Notes: a model not told the origin generated them from the sequence alone. Shown: positions 1 to 12,032, counted from the first letter of the stretch. The stretch is 44,331 nucleotides of DNA from Gemmatimonadota bacterium (GCA_947463135.1 CANHTA010000001.1:1-44331), one strand, 5' to 3'. Numbers and translations: made by a program.

Positions 1-877
1 CACGCAGCGAGTCGGCTTGGGCCCGTTGGGCAGAGGTCTGGACGCTCCGCACGCGGACACGTGAGGAATCGGGGCGCGTGATGATAATGTCCTCCACCCC
101 GAAGGTGCTTTCCGATGCGTACGGCTTATCAAACACCACTTTGACCATGCCACTGTCCATCGGCGTCACGGAGGCAACCCGTAATCCCACGGTGTCATGC
201 GGGAAGCTGTAAAACTCGATATCGGCCGATTGGGTGAGCGTGACCCGGACCGAGTCCCACGCTTCAATGGGGTCTAAGGCGCGATTGCTGTTCCGATCGC
301 CGTACGCGCGCACCAGATAGGGCCCCGGCGGTACGTACTGCAGCAGATAGCGCCCCTTGGTATCGGCCACCGCCTGATACGTCGTGCTATCTGCCGCGAC
401 CGCTTCGATAATCGCCCCCGACAGCCCGGCGCCCGCCACCCAGTCAAAGGCCACCCCGGCAATGCGCGTGGTGGGAATCGGCCCACCGGTACTGAACACC
501 AACTGCATCGTGGTGTCGATCGCGTTGTTGCGGAGGTCCTGCAGGCCATTCTTGATCATGACCGAATACACGGTGTTCGGCTTCCAGCCCTTGGAGGGGC
601 GGATTTCGAGTTTAGAGCGCCCCCATTTGACCTTCGGAATACCACTGCGCGGGCTGATAAAGACCAGATCGGCCAAGTCTTTCGCCCCAATGGGGGTCTC
701 GCTGATGACTTCGTCGAACTGCAACACCATGGCGTTCAGCTTCGCCCCCACGGCGGCATTCTCCGGGGTCACCTTCAGCAACATGGGCGGCGCCAGATCC
801 GGCGCGCCGCCGGGGGGTGCCCCCTGATTGGCGCACGCCGTAAGCAAGAGCAGCGCTGCCGCGTGAAGTCGCCTCAC
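1..877 (-). CDS. Ig-like domain lipoprotein, C-terminus cut by window edge
   Basis: This is the third gene of a leftward unit after the BON gene and valS, and the window edge removes its 3' end; about 292 codons are visible. A GTG start at 877 gives a short signal peptide ending in a lipobox (LLLTAC), so the product should be a lipoprotein. An in-frame GTG at 895 overlaps the valS stop (GTGA) and is the alternative start. The next ~110 residues (PENAAVGAKLNAMVLQFDE onward) resemble the Big_5/SbsA Ig-like fold. They are followed by a carboxypeptidase-regulatory-like segment (GAIIEAVAAD...DTKGRYLLQYVPPGPY). This layout is common in predicted surface lipoproteins of Gemmatimonadota and Bacteroidota. 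The specific function is unknown. Confidence 0.75.
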   Translation of the reverse strand, partial: MRRLHAAALLLLTACANQGAPPGGAPDLAPPMLLKVTPENAAVGAKLNAMVLQFDEVISETPIGAKDLADLVFISPRSGIPKVKWGRSKLEIRPSKGWKPNTVYSVMIKNGLQDLRNNAIDTTMQLVFSTGGPIPTTRIAGVAFDWVAGAGLSGAIIEAVAADSTTYQAVADTKGRYLLQYVPPGPYLVRAYGDRNSNRALDPIEAWDSVRVTLTQSADIEFYSFPHDTVGLRVASVTPMDSGMVKVVFDKPYASESTFGVEDIIITRPDSSRVRVRSVQTSAQRAQADSLR

Positions 878-891
878 TGTCCGAGCGGTGA

Positions 892-3654
<2,763 letters not shown>

Positions 3655-3699
3655 GGCCCAAGATAACACGGCGGGGCCGCCGCCTGACCTACGCCGGGC

Positions 3700-4221
3700 T
3701 CACGATCGCGGGGGCGGGCCGTATTGCGTTAACCGATGGCTGTTTGAGGCCCCGGGGCCCCGGATCGCCAGCTGATCGACCACGGCATGGACCCCGGGAA
3801 CCCCCCGGGCGAGGGTGAGGGCGTGCGCGATCTCGCCGGTACTATCGACCCAGCCTGTGAGTTCGATGGTCCCCAGCCCAACGGCGCCAATGTCGATGGT
3901 GCTCGTGACGAGCACCGGGTCGTGGCAAAAGACCTCAAGCACGCGAGCCTCTAGCTCCTCATGCGAGGGGACCACTGGGCGGCGCGGTCGTTCCCGGTTC
4001 GGGAATGCCCCGTTCAGGCGCTCCTCACTCAGGCCCTCCTCGTCACGGCGGGCAGGGTTCCGGGGCACCCGGGGACCGCGCGGTCGGCCGAGGAGGCCGG
4101 GGAGGCCGCCAACCCGTGCGGCGACCAGCACGCCAAGGGCCACGCCGGTAACGGCACCGAGGGCCAGCAACACCACCGACGAGGGAGGCGTCGGACGACG
4201 TCGGATTGGGGAACGCACCAT
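3700..4221 (-). CDS. BON-domain membrane protein
   Basis: This is a 173-residue protein. A basic N-terminus precedes one hydrophobic segment (about residues 14-36), which acts as a membrane anchor or uncleaved signal. A Pro/Arg-rich linker follows, then a single BON-like domain (about 91-153) with the typical ending pattern GVPGVHAVVDQLAI. BON domains are proposed to bind phospholipid or envelope surfaces, so an envelope role is inferred. The ATG at 4221 was chosen because a strong GGAGGTG ribosome-binding site (4227-4233) lies five bases upstream. The gene is first in the leftward unit leading to valS and is divergent from thrS. Confidence 0.75.
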   Translation of the reverse strand: MVRSPIRRRPTPPSSVVLLALGAVTGVALGVLVAARVGGLPGLLGRPRGPRVPRNPARRDEEGLSEERLNGAFPNRERPRRPVVPSHEELEARVLEVFCHDPVLVTSTIDIGAVGLGTIELTGWVDSTGEIAHALTLARGVPGVHAVVDQLAIRGPGASNSHRLTQYGPPPRS

Positions 4222-4348
4222 GATTGCACCTCCGTGACACCACGCCGGTCCCTGAAGATCGGGGCGCCGATCGTGGCGTGGCTCCTCGTGCAAGGATAAC
4301 TTGAACGGCCTCGCTCAACGAGGGCGTCCACCTTTTTGCCCGCTTCTG
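4222..4348. promoter_or_regulatory. Divergent promoter region between BON/valS and thrS
   Basis: This 127-bp region must hold promoters for both directions. It contains a perfect inverted repeat, GATCGG-GGCG-CCGATC (4257-4272), and a small stem CCTCG-CTCAA-CGAGG (4311-4325). The sequence AAGGATAAC just before 4301 could be a ribosome-binding site for a TTG start, or a -10-like element. I see no clear -35/-10 pair and no T-box architecture. Confidence 0.35.
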
Positions 4349-6373
4349 ATGACTGCCGGTTTGCACTCTGCCGCTGACGCTGCTGCCCACGCGCACATCG
4401 TCCTCACGCTGCCCGATGGCTCCACACGCGAGGTCCCGCCCGGAACACTGGCGCGCGACGTGGTTGGTTCAATCGGCGCCCGCCTCCTCCAGGCGTCGCT
4501 CGCGGTGGCGGTGGACGGGGACGTGATGGATCTCATGACCCCACTGCGCGCGTCGGGTTCCTTTGTGGTGATCACCGACAAGGATCCCCGGGCGTTGCAG
4601 GTGTTACGCCACTCCGGCGCACACATCCTTGCCACGGCAGTGCGCCGGCTGCGCCCGGATGCCAACATCGGATTCGGTCCCGCCATTGATGACGGGTTCT
4701 ACTACGACTTCGAGGTGGACAAGCCGTTCACGCCGGATGACCTCGCCGCGTTTGAAGCCGAGATGAAAGCGGTGGTGGCGGCCAAATATCCGTTCCTCCG
4801 GGAGGAAGTGTCGCTCGAAGAGGCGCGTCGTCGTTTTGCCGACGATCCGCTCAAGCTCGAGCGGCTGGATGATTTCGAGGGGAGCGATGAGGTCATCTCC
4901 ACGTACACGGATGGCCCCTTCATCGACCTCTGTCGCGGTCCGCACGTCCCGGATACCTCGTATCTCAAGCATTTCAAACTGCTCACCACGGCTGGCGCAT
5001 ATTGGCGTGGTGATGTGAAGCGCCAGATGCTGCAGCGCATTTACGCGACGGCCTTTTTCAAGAAGGACGAACTCGAGCAGCATCTGCACAATCTCGAGGA
5101 AGCGAAAAAGCGTGACCATCGGGTGCTCGGCAAGGCGCTCGACCTGTTCCAGCTGTTTCCGGTGGCGCCGGGCGCGGTCTTCTGGACGCCCAAGGGCACA
5201 ACGCTGTACAACACAATTGAAGCGTTTGTGCGCGAACGCCAGCAGGACGCGTTTCAGGAAATCAAAACGCCCCTGCTGTACAACAAGGCGCTCTGGGAAC
5301 AGTCCGGGCATTGGGGGAAGTACAAGGAGAACATGTTTCTCGTGCTGGACAGTGAAACGGGTGAGCACGATATGTCGCTCAAGCCGATGAACTGTCCCTC
5401 GCATCATTTGTACTTTGGGTCCAGCAAGCATTCGTACCGCGACTTGCCGATGCGCTACGTCACGTTTGACGTGCTGCATCGCAATGAGCTCTCCGGCGCG
5501 TTGTCCGGACTCACGCGGGTGCGTCAGTTTGCGCAGGACGATTGTCACGTGTACCTGCGTGAGGATCAGATCGCTGACGAGGTGAAGTTCCTCATGGATT
5601 TCATCCTCGGGTATTACGACACCTTCGGTCTCACGGCCAAGCTGAAATTCGCCACGCGTCCGGAGCAGCGGATTGGCTCGGACGCGTTGTGGGACCGTGC
5701 GGAAGACGCGCTGCGTGCGGCGCTCGATAGCACGGGCCGCCCCTACGAGATGAAGGAAGGGGACGGCGCCTTTTACGGCCCGAAGATCGACTTTGACGTG
5801 ATGGACAGCATCGGTCGCGCCTGGCAGTTGGGTACCATCCAGCTGGACTACAATGCGCCCGAGCGGTTTGACCTCACGTATACGGGTGAGGACAATGCGC
5901 CCCACCGCCCGGTGGTCATCCATCGCGCGGTGAGTGGCTCGTTTGAGCGCTTCATCGCCATCCTGATTGAGCATTTCGCGGGCGTATTCCCCGTGTGGCT
6001 CTCACCGGAGCAGGTGCGCGTGATTCCCATCGCGAGCGATTACAATGCCCATGCCGACGCGCTCGTGGCGCGCATGAAAGCCGCCGGAATTCGCGCCACG
6101 CTTGATGCCCGCAATGAGACGCTCAACTACCGCGTGCGCGAGGGCGAGGTCAATAAGGTCCCGTATATGTGTGTGATCGGGCGGCGGGAGGCTGAGGAGG
6201 ACACCGTGGCGTTGCGCTCCCGTGGCGCCGGGAAGAAGCAGGAGATCATGTCCTCCGATGCCTTTGTGGCCCGCGTGTTACGCGAGATCGCCGATCGCAC
6301 GCTCACGATACCTGCCGTGGTGATCGCCGCGGCCACCGACGCGGCGGTGCAACCCCCGGAGGCGGTTACGTGA
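4349..6373 (+). CDS. thrS: Threonine--tRNA ligase
   Basis: Class II cytosolic synthetase that charges tRNA-Thr. The 674-residue protein has an N-terminal TGS domain (HIVLTLPDGSTREVPPG...), then the alanyl/threonyl second additional (editing) domain and the class II catalytic core. The zinc/threonine ligands are visible: C349 in KPMNCPSHH, H400 in DDCHVYL and H525 in VVIHRAVSGSFER, the last also covering motif 3. A C-terminal anticodon-binding domain follows. ATG 4349 is preferred on homology, but it lacks a clear ribosome-binding site. A TTG at 4301, preceded by AAGGA, would add 16 residues. The usual downstream infC-rpmI-rplT genes are absent; the stop overlaps the next gene instead. Confidence 0.97.
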   Translation: MTAGLHSAADAAAHAHIVLTLPDGSTREVPPGTLARDVVGSIGARLLQASLAVAVDGDVMDLMTPLRASGSFVVITDKDPRALQVLRHSGAHILATAVRRLRPDANIGFGPAIDDGFYYDFEVDKPFTPDDLAAFEAEMKAVVAAKYPFLREEVSLEEARRRFADDPLKLERLDDFEGSDEVISTYTDGPFIDLCRGPHVPDTSYLKHFKLLTTAGAYWRGDVKRQMLQRIYATAFFKKDELEQHLHNLEEAKKRDHRVLGKALDLFQLFPVAPGAVFWTPKGTTLYNTIEAFVRERQQDAFQEIKTPLLYNKALWEQSGHWGKYKENMFLVLDSETGEHDMSLKPMNCPSHHLYFGSSKHSYRDLPMRYVTFDVLHRNELSGALSGLTRVRQFAQDDCHVYLREDQIADEVKFLMDFILGYYDTFGLTAKLKFATRPEQRIGSDALWDRAEDALRAALDSTGRPYEMKEGDGAFYGPKIDFDVMDSIGRAWQLGTIQLDYNAPERFDLTYTGEDNAPHRPVVIHRAVSGSFERFIAILIEHFAGVFPVWLSPEQVRVIPIASDYNAHADALVARMKAAGIRATLDARNETLNYRVREGEVNKVPYMCVIGRREAEEDTVALRSRGAGKKQEIMSSDAFVARVLREIADRTLTIPAVVIAAATDAAVQPPEAVT

Positions 6374-7617
6374 CCCCGGAGGCGCTGCTCGACCTGTTCG
6401 TGCTGGCGCCGGTTGGTTTCGTGGCGGTGGACGAAACAGGGCGGGTTGAGGTGGCCAATCTCGCGGCACGCACGCTCCTCACACCGTTTACGCCGCACGG
6501 GGCCCTCGAGGACTTGTTTGTGGCCGTGGACACGGTGGCCCCCGATCTGGGTTCCCGTGTGCGGGCATTCGGGGCGCCGCGCGGGGTGGTGGTGGATGCC
6601 CTCGAACTGTTGGCGCCGGGCATGTCGTGCGGGGTGTACCTGTCCGTGGTGAAGGTGGCGCCTGGGCGCCTCGTGGCCGTCGTCAGCGACGCCGGTGCCC
6701 TCGCGACGGCCCGTGCGCTGTTGTCGCAGGCCGAGCAGCGCCTGCGCGCGGTGGCGGGCGCGGTGCGTGAGTATGCCATCTTCACGGTTTCCACCGACGG
6801 CGTCGTGGCGTCATGGAGTGAGGCGGCGGAGCGGGTGCACCAGTGGCCGGCGGCGGCCATCGTGGGACAGCCCATGGCGCTCCTCTTGCCACCGGAGAGC
6901 GGTGAGGCGTCCCTCGTGCCGAACACGCTGGCGCTGGCGGATCGGAATGGATGGTGCGAAGCCGAGGGGCATCGCGCGCGTCAGGATGGCACGCTGTTTA
7001 TGGCGAGCACCGTGGTCACAGCGCTGCGCGGCACCGATGGGCGCGTGACCGGGTATTCCGTCGTCACGCGTGACGTATCGGAGCGTCGGCGTCTCGAGGA
7101 GAGTGTCCGCGACGAGGCCTCCACCACCACCGATTACCTCACCGGTGTTGCCGCACGCCGCACGTTTTTTGAATTGGCCTCGTCGGAAGTGGCGCGCGCA
7201 CGCCGCTACAGTCAGCCACTCACCATGTTGTTGGTGGATCCCGATCACTTCCGCGATCTCAGCCAGCAGTACGGCGACGCGTTCGGGCACGAATGGTTGC
7301 GGGCCATCGCGTGGGTCTGTCGTCAGGAATCCCGGACCACGGATGTGGTGGGTCGGGTGGGCGGTGAATCGTTTGCGGTGTTGTTGCCCAGCACAGAGCT
7401 GTCCGGTGGGTTGGTGCTGGCGGAGCGTATCCGCGAACGGATGCAACGGCATCTGTTCGGCGGTGAGCGTCACGGGGTTCGCTGCACCGTGTCTATCGGG
7501 GTGGCGGAGGTCTCCGACGCCGTGATCAGCGTTGATGGGTTGCTCACCGCCACCGGTACGGCCGTGCAGCGCGCGCAGCAGGCGGGGATGAATCTGGTGG
7601 TTGGCTACGACGCGTAG
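6370..7617 (+). CDS. PAS-GGDEF protein with degenerate GGDEF motif
   Basis: A 415-residue predicted cytosolic signalling protein that begins at a GTG overlapping the thrS stop (GTGA), so its translation is probably coupled to thrS. Residues 1-110 look like a degenerate PAS sensor. Residues 120-240 form a clearer PAS/PAC domain (REYAIFTVSTDGVVASWSEA ... VVTRDVSERRRLEE). Residues 250-415 are a GGDEF domain. The signature reads GGESF at 331-335, so the fourth, catalytic acidic position is Ser. The DxDxFKxxND segment reads DPDHFRDLSQQYGD, and the nucleotide-contacting Asn is not conserved. Cyclic-di-GMP synthesis is therefore doubtful; a nucleotide-sensing or scaffold role is possible but unproven. 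Confidence 0.85.
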   Translation: MTPEALLDLFVLAPVGFVAVDETGRVEVANLAARTLLTPFTPHGALEDLFVAVDTVAPDLGSRVRAFGAPRGVVVDALELLAPGMSCGVYLSVVKVAPGRLVAVVSDAGALATARALLSQAEQRLRAVAGAVREYAIFTVSTDGVVASWSEAAERVHQWPAAAIVGQPMALLLPPESGEASLVPNTLALADRNGWCEAEGHRARQDGTLFMASTVVTALRGTDGRVTGYSVVTRDVSERRRLEESVRDEASTTTDYLTGVAARRTFFELASSEVARARRYSQPLTMLLVDPDHFRDLSQQYGDAFGHEWLRAIAWVCRQESRTTDVVGRVGGESFAVLLPSTELSGGLVLAERIRERMQRHLFGGERHGVRCTVSIGVAEVSDAVISVDGLLTATGTAVQRAQQAGMNLVVGYDA

Positions 7618-7837
7618 GGCGCCGCACACGCCTCCTTGCGCCGTCGCCCCGACCGTGCATGTAACAGCGAGGTCCACCGCGGTGATACGCCGGCGTGGGA
7701 CGAGGAGTCGTCCACTTGGGACAAGTAGCGGTCGGCGAATTTCTGCCGCATCGCGTGGGGCCTTGTGCCGATTTCGCGGTGCACCCGGTTATTTTTGACA
7801 GGATGTCACTGTCCGTTTCCGTCACCTCTTGTCATCC
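7618..7837. promoter_or_regulatory. Intergenic region upstream of thiolase gene
   Basis: This 220-bp stretch separates the thrS unit from the acyl-CoA gene run. It has a stem-loop with one bulge (GTGG-G-ACGA / TCGTCCAC, loop GGAG, 7695-7715) that may end the upstream transcript, although no T-tract follows. Near the thiolase start lies TTGACA (7795-7800), which overlaps a perfect inverted repeat TGACA-GGA-TGTCA (7796-7808). A -35 box or operator is plausible, but no good -10 sits at the right spacing. I see no convincing gene here. Confidence 0.35.
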
Positions 7838-9046
7838 ATGAACGATCTCACTCGCCAGCCTGTGATCGTCGGTGCCGCGCGCACGCCGATCGGGCGGTAT
7901 CTCGGGGGCCTTGCGTCCCTGTCTGCGCCGGAGCTCGGCGCCATTGCCATCCGCGCCGCTCTCGAGCGCAGCGGGGTTGCCCCGGGCGCGGTGCAGGAGG
8001 TGATCATGGGGCATGTGCTGCAGGGCGGTACGGGTCAGGCTCCCGGGCGCCAGGCCATGCTGAAGGCGGGCGTGCCCGCAACGGCCTCTGCCGTGACGAT
8101 CAACAAAGTGTGTGGGTCCGGGCTCAAGGCCGTGATGCTGGCTGCTCAGGCCATCAAGGCGGGCGATGCGCAGGTGCTGATCGCCGGCGGGCAAGAGAGC
8201 ATGAGCAATGCGCCACACTACGTGTACGGCATGCGTGGTGGCGTGAAGCTTGGTGATCAAACGCTGGTTGATGGCATGATCAAGGATGGGCTTTGGTGCC
8301 CAACGTGTAATGTGCACATGGGCGTGCACGCGGAATACACCGCCACGAAGGCTGGCGTCTCGCGGGCGCAACAAGATGCGTTCGCCGCTGGCTCTCACGC
8401 GAAAGCGGTGGCGGCGCAGCAGGCGGGCAAGTTTGCGGCGGAGATCGTGCCGGTGGAGATTCCCGGCCGCAAGGGACCAACGGTGGTCGCCACCGATGAG
8501 GGCCCGCGCGCTGATACCACCGCGGCATCGCTGTCGTCATTGCGTCCGGCATTCCCCTCCTCGGCAGATCACAGCACGTTGTCGGTGACCGCCGGCAATG
8601 CGTCGTCGCTCAACGATGGTGCGGCCGCTGTGGTGGTGACGTCCGAGGCGTACGCCCGTGAGCATGGTCTCCCGATTCTTGCGCGCATTACCGCCTACGC
8701 CACGGGCGCCGGCGCGCCGCAGGATTTGTTCTTTGCCCCCATTACGGCGGTGAAGAATCTGATGGCGAAGGTGGGTACCACGATCGAGGACTACGACCTC
8801 ATCGAAGCCAACGAAGCCTTTGCGTCGCAGGCGCTCGCTGATGGCCTCGGTTTGTCGTGGGACGATGCACGCGTGAATGTGAACGGGGGGGCGATCGCCC
8901 TTGGGCATCCGATCGGGGCGAGTGGAGCACGCGTGCTGGTCACGCTGTTGCACGCGCTGGCCGATCGTGGGAAAACCACCGGCATTGCCACGCTCTGTCT
9001 GGGCGGTGGGGATGCCGTGGCGCTGTCGGTTGAGCGCGTTCGCTAA
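7838..9046 (+). CDS. Acetyl-CoA C-acetyltransferase (thiolase)
   Basis: A 402-residue thiolase. These enzymes interconvert two acetyl-CoA with acetoacetyl-CoA, or cleave 3-ketoacyl-CoA. The nucleophile is C92 (NKVCGSGLK), the catalytic His is H357 ([16 protein letters not shown]) and the second Cys is C387 (LCLGGGDA). The N-terminus [13 protein letters not shown] is typical. ATG 7838 is used; a TTG nine bases upstream is possible but unlikely. An unusual [10 protein letters not shown] stretch, with an extra CxxC, lies in the loop region before the pantetheine-binding segment. The genes that follow (3-hydroxyacyl-CoA and acyl-CoA dehydrogenases) suggest short-chain acyl-CoA metabolism. The sequence alone does not settle a biosynthetic or degradative direction. 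Confidence 0.93.
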   Translation: MNDLTRQPVIVGAARTPIGRYLGGLASLSAPELGAIAIRAALERSGVAPGAVQEVIMGHVLQGGTGQAPGRQAMLKAGVPATASAVTINKVCGSGLKAVMLAAQAIKAGDAQVLIAGGQESMSNAPHYVYGMRGGVKLGDQTLVDGMIKDGLWCPTCNVHMGVHAEYTATKAGVSRAQQDAFAAGSHAKAVAAQQAGKFAAEIVPVEIPGRKGPTVVATDEGPRADTTAASLSSLRPAFPSSADHSTLSVTAGNASSLNDGAAAVVVTSEAYAREHGLPILARITAYATGAGAPQDLFFAPITAVKNLMAKVGTTIEDYDLIEANEAFASQALADGLGLSWDDARVNVNGGAIALGHPIGASGARVLVTLLHALADRGKTTGIATLCLGGGDAVALSVERVR

Positions 9047-9070
9047 GTCACGACTCCGTCTCCGCCATTT

Positions 9071-9937
9071 GTGAACGTGGCCGTACGGGTCCCGTGGCGG
9101 CTGCTGAGTTTCGGCATCGCGTGGATCCTGGCACAGGGGATCGCCGAGTCGGTGCTCGGGCCACTTGCCGGCGTGGTGGCGCGCCGCATTGGCGAGTCGG
9201 TGCCCGTGTACCCATGGAGTACGCTGATCGGCGTCGCCGTAGCCTGTTGGGTGGCGCTCCGATTTGTCGACGATGTGCCGTGGTCGGTGATGGCCTTGGG
9301 CGATGGCGTCTGGCACTGGCGACGGCTTTGCTCTGGCGCGCTGGTTGGCGCCGCGGCCATTCTGGCGACGGCGTCCATCTTGTGGCTGCTCGGGGCGCTG
9401 CACTTTGAGCGGGTGCCAACGCGCACGGCCGATGGCGTGGCGGTGGTGTCCGACGGATGGATCGGGACAGCGCTGCGGCTGCTGTGGGTATTGGGGCCGG
9501 CGGCGCTCTGGGAGGAGTTGGTCTTCCGTGGCTACCTGTATGCGGTGGCCAGCGAAGCCGCGGGACGGTGGGTGGCCCGGCTCAGCTCGAGCGTGGCGTT
9601 CGGGGCGGTGCACCTCATGAATCCCGGGGCCAATGCGCGTACCACCGTGGTGGTGGTCCTCGCCGGTCTCTGCCTCTGCCTTGTGCGTGAGCGCGCGAAT
9701 AGTCTCCCGGCCGCGTGGAGCGCTCACCTCGCGTGGAATTGGGTCATGGCGGCGCTCTTGCACGTTCCGGTGAGCGGTTTGCCGTTTGCCACACCGGGCT
9801 ACCGCGCGGTCCCGCGCGGGTCGGATTGGATCACCGGCGGCGCGTGGGGCCCGGAAGGCGGGCTCGTGGCAATGCTGGTGTTGGGGACAGCGATGGCGGT
9901 TGGGCTTCGCCGCCGTGACGGACTGATACAGACCTAA
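9071..9937 (+). CDS. CPBP family intramembrane metalloprotease
   Basis: A 288-residue polytopic membrane protein of the CPBP (CAAX protease/bacteriocin-processing, Rce1-like, 'Abi') family. The conserved motifs are present: EELVFR (E148, E149, R153), AFGAVH (H181) and HLAWN (H219, N223). Several hydrophobic segments surround them. The family includes glutamate-dependent intramembrane proteases, but bacterial substrates are mostly unknown. GTG at 9071 is taken as the start; another GTG lies six bases later. It sits 24 bp after the thiolase gene and 20 bp before the 3-hydroxyacyl-CoA dehydrogenase gene, which suggests co-transcription. It has no evident metabolic link to that pathway. Confidence 0.88.
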   Translation: MNVAVRVPWRLLSFGIAWILAQGIAESVLGPLAGVVARRIGESVPVYPWSTLIGVAVACWVALRFVDDVPWSVMALGDGVWHWRRLCSGALVGAAAILATASILWLLGALHFERVPTRTADGVAVVSDGWIGTALRLLWVLGPAALWEELVFRGYLYAVASEAAGRWVARLSSSVAFGAVHLMNPGANARTTVVVVLAGLCLCLVRERANSLPAAWSAHLAWNWVMAALLHVPVSGLPFATPGYRAVPRGSDWITGGAWGPEGGLVAMLVLGTAMAVGLRRRDGLIQT

Positions 9938-9957
9938 CTTTTCGGAGTGACTTCGAT

Positions 9958-10824
9958 ATGCAGGATGCGTTGCAGGTCGTTGGAGATCGCGCGGCGGTGG
10001 TGGGTGCCGGGCAGATGGGGAATGGCATTGCGCATGTCTTCGCGACGAGTGGTCATGCCGTCACGTTGATTGACGTGAACGCCGGTGCACTGGCCAAGGG
10101 CCGCGACACGATTGCCGGCAATCTCGAGCGACAGGTGAAGAAGGGGGTGCTCACGGCGGCTGTTGCCGAGGCGGCGCTCGCGCGCATTACTACCGCCACG
10201 TCACTCGATGCGGTGGCGGACGCCAGCATTGTTGTTGAGGCGGCCACCGAACGGACCGATCTCAAGTTCCGCATTTTTGAAGAACTCGATCAGTTCGCAC
10301 CGTTTGGGGCCATTCTCGCCAGTAACACCAGTTCGATTTCCATCACCGAGATTGCGGCGCGCACGAAGCGCCCTGAGCAGGTCATCGGGATGCACTTTAT
10401 GAATCCGGTGCCGGTTATGCAGCTGGTGGAGGTCATTCGTGGGCTCGCCACCAGTGACGCCACCACCGAGCAGGTGCTGCGCCTCGCGAAGGGACTGGGG
10501 AAGACCCCGGTGGAAGTGAATGACTACCCGGGCTTTGTGGCCAATCGCATCCTCATGCCCATGATCAACGAAGCGATCTACTGCGTCATGGAAGGGGTTG
10601 GCACACCGGACGCCATCGACACCGTGATGAAGCTCGGCATGAATCATCCCATGGGACCGTTGGCGTTGGCTGACTTCATTGGCCTCGATACCTGTCTCGC
10701 GATTCTCGAGGTGCTCCATACGGGGCTCGGCGATCCGAAATACCGTCCCTGCCCGCTGTTGCGGAAGTACGTGGCGGCCGGCTGGTACGGACGGAAGTCC
10801 GGTCGCGGTTTTTACCAGTACTGA
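9958..10824 (+). CDS. 3-hydroxybutyryl-CoA dehydrogenase
   Basis: A 288-residue NAD-dependent 3-hydroxyacyl-CoA dehydrogenase of the single-domain Hbd/PaaH type, interconverting 3-hydroxyacyl-CoA and 3-ketoacyl-CoA. The Rossmann motif GAGQMGNG lies near residues 16-23. SNTSSISI and [15 protein letters not shown] are the family's substrate and catalytic segments. [16 protein letters not shown] marks the start of the C-terminal domain. No crotonase is fused to it. A GGAG ribosome-binding site lies about ten bases before the ATG. The acyl-CoA dehydrogenase gene begins six bases after its stop, so the two are surely co-transcribed. An enoyl-CoA hydratase is not found in the window. Confidence 0.95.
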   Translation: MQDALQVVGDRAAVVGAGQMGNGIAHVFATSGHAVTLIDVNAGALAKGRDTIAGNLERQVKKGVLTAAVAEAALARITTATSLDAVADASIVVEAATERTDLKFRIFEELDQFAPFGAILASNTSSISITEIAARTKRPEQVIGMHFMNPVPVMQLVEVIRGLATSDATTEQVLRLAKGLGKTPVEVNDYPGFVANRILMPMINEAIYCVMEGVGTPDAIDTVMKLGMNHPMGPLALADFIGLDTCLAILEVLHTGLGDPKYRPCPLLRKYVAAGWYGRKSGRGFYQY

Positions 10825-10830
10825 TCCGCC

Positions 10831-12015
10831 ATGTCACTGCTCGATCTGACCGCCACACAACAGGAAATTCAGGCGCTGGCGCGCGCCTATGCGCAGCGCG
10901 AACTCGTCGCAATGGCCGGGGAACGTGATCAGGCGTCCCGCTTTGATCGCGTGATGGTGACGCAGATGGCCGAGTTGGGCTTCTTTGGCATGCTCATTCC
11001 GGAGCGTTTTGACGGCCTTGAGCTTGACGCGCAGAGTTACCTCCTGGCGCTGGAAGAGATTGCCGTGGCCGATGCGTCGGCGGCTGTGTTGCTGAGCGTA
11101 CATAACTCGCTCCCCACGCAAATGATTCTCAACTTCGGCACTGCGGCGCAGCAACAGCGCTTCCTGCCGCCGATGGCGCGCGGAGAATGGCTGGGTGCGT
11201 TTGCCCTGTCGGAGCCGGAAGCCGGATCCGATGCGGCGGCGCTGCGTTGTCAGGCGGTGCGCGATGGCGACGACTGGCTGCTGAGTGGCACGAAGGCGTG
11301 GGTGTCCCACGGGAACGAAGCCGGCGTCATTCTCTGTATGGCACGCACCGATTCCCCCGATGCGCGGAAGGGGAGCCGGGGGATCTCCACGTTTATCCTG
11401 ACCCCCGATCTGCCCGGCTTCCATCTGGCCAAGAAGGAAAACAAGATGGGGCTCCGTGCGTCGCCAACGCTGCAGATCAACCTTGATGGGTGCCGCGTGC
11501 CGGGGGATCGGCTTCTGGGTGATGAAGGGAAGGGCTTCGGCTATGCACTGGGCTCGCTCGATCACGGGCGACTGGGGATCGCGGCGCAGGCCATCGGGAT
11601 TGCCCGGGCAGCTCTCGAGGCCTCGGTGAAGTACGCCGGCGAGCGGAAGCAGTTCAATACGCCCATTGCGGACTTTCAGGCAATCCAATTCAAGCTCGCC
11701 GATATGGCGACGCGCATTACGGCGGCCCGCACGTTGGTACATGCGGCGGCCGCCGCCAAAGAGCGCGGTGAGAAAATCACCCGCTTCAGCAGCATGGCCA
11801 AGCTCTTTGCCACCGAGACCGCCATGTGGGTGACCACGCAAGCCGTGCAGGTGTTTGGCGGCTATGGCTACGTAACCGACTACCCGGTTGAACGCTTTTT
11901 CCGCGACGCGAAAGTGACTGAAATTTACGAAGGCACTTCGGAGATTCAGCGCATCGTGATCGCCCGTGAAACGCTGGCCGCTGCGGCTGCGCACGACGGC
12001 TCGCTCCCCGACTGA
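10831..12015 (+). CDS. Acyl-CoA dehydrogenase (short-chain/butyryl type)
   Basis: A 394-residue FAD enzyme that oxidises acyl-CoA to trans-2-enoyl-CoA. ACAD signatures are present: LGAFALSEPEAGSDAAAL (flavin and substrate loop), GERKQFNTPIADFQAIQFKLADM and the C-terminal QVFGGYGYVTDYPVERFFRDAK. The catalytic base is E367 in EIYEGTSEIQR, the position used by short-chain and butyryl-CoA dehydrogenases. It needs an electron-transfer flavoprotein, which is not encoded here. Next to the hydroxyacyl-CoA dehydrogenase and upstream of leucine dehydrogenase, it could act on butyryl-CoA or on branched-chain acyl-CoAs from leucine breakdown; the exact substrate is inferred only. Confidence 0.94.
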   Translation: MSLLDLTATQQEIQALARAYAQRELVAMAGERDQASRFDRVMVTQMAELGFFGMLIPERFDGLELDAQSYLLALEEIAVADASAAVLLSVHNSLPTQMILNFGTAAQQQRFLPPMARGEWLGAFALSEPEAGSDAAALRCQAVRDGDDWLLSGTKAWVSHGNEAGVILCMARTDSPDARKGSRGISTFILTPDLPGFHLAKKENKMGLRASPTLQINLDGCRVPGDRLLGDEGKGFGYALGSLDHGRLGIAAQAIGIARAALEASVKYAGERKQFNTPIADFQAIQFKLADMATRITAARTLVHAAAAAKERGEKITRFSSMAKLFATETAMWVTTQAVQVFGGYGYVTDYPVERFFRDAKVTEIYEGTSEIQRIVIARETLAAAAAHDGSLPD

Positions 12016-12032
12016 CCTTCTGGTACTCAACC

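Noticed and set aside
4222-4348. Possible T-box or other riboswitch before thrS
   Set aside because: There is no T-box consensus, no specifier loop and too little space; only small palindromes are seen.
4604-5974. 456-codon minus-strand open frame inside thrS
   Set aside because: It lies fully antisense to a complete, motif-verified thrS and shows the His/Arg/Val-rich composition of a shadow frame.
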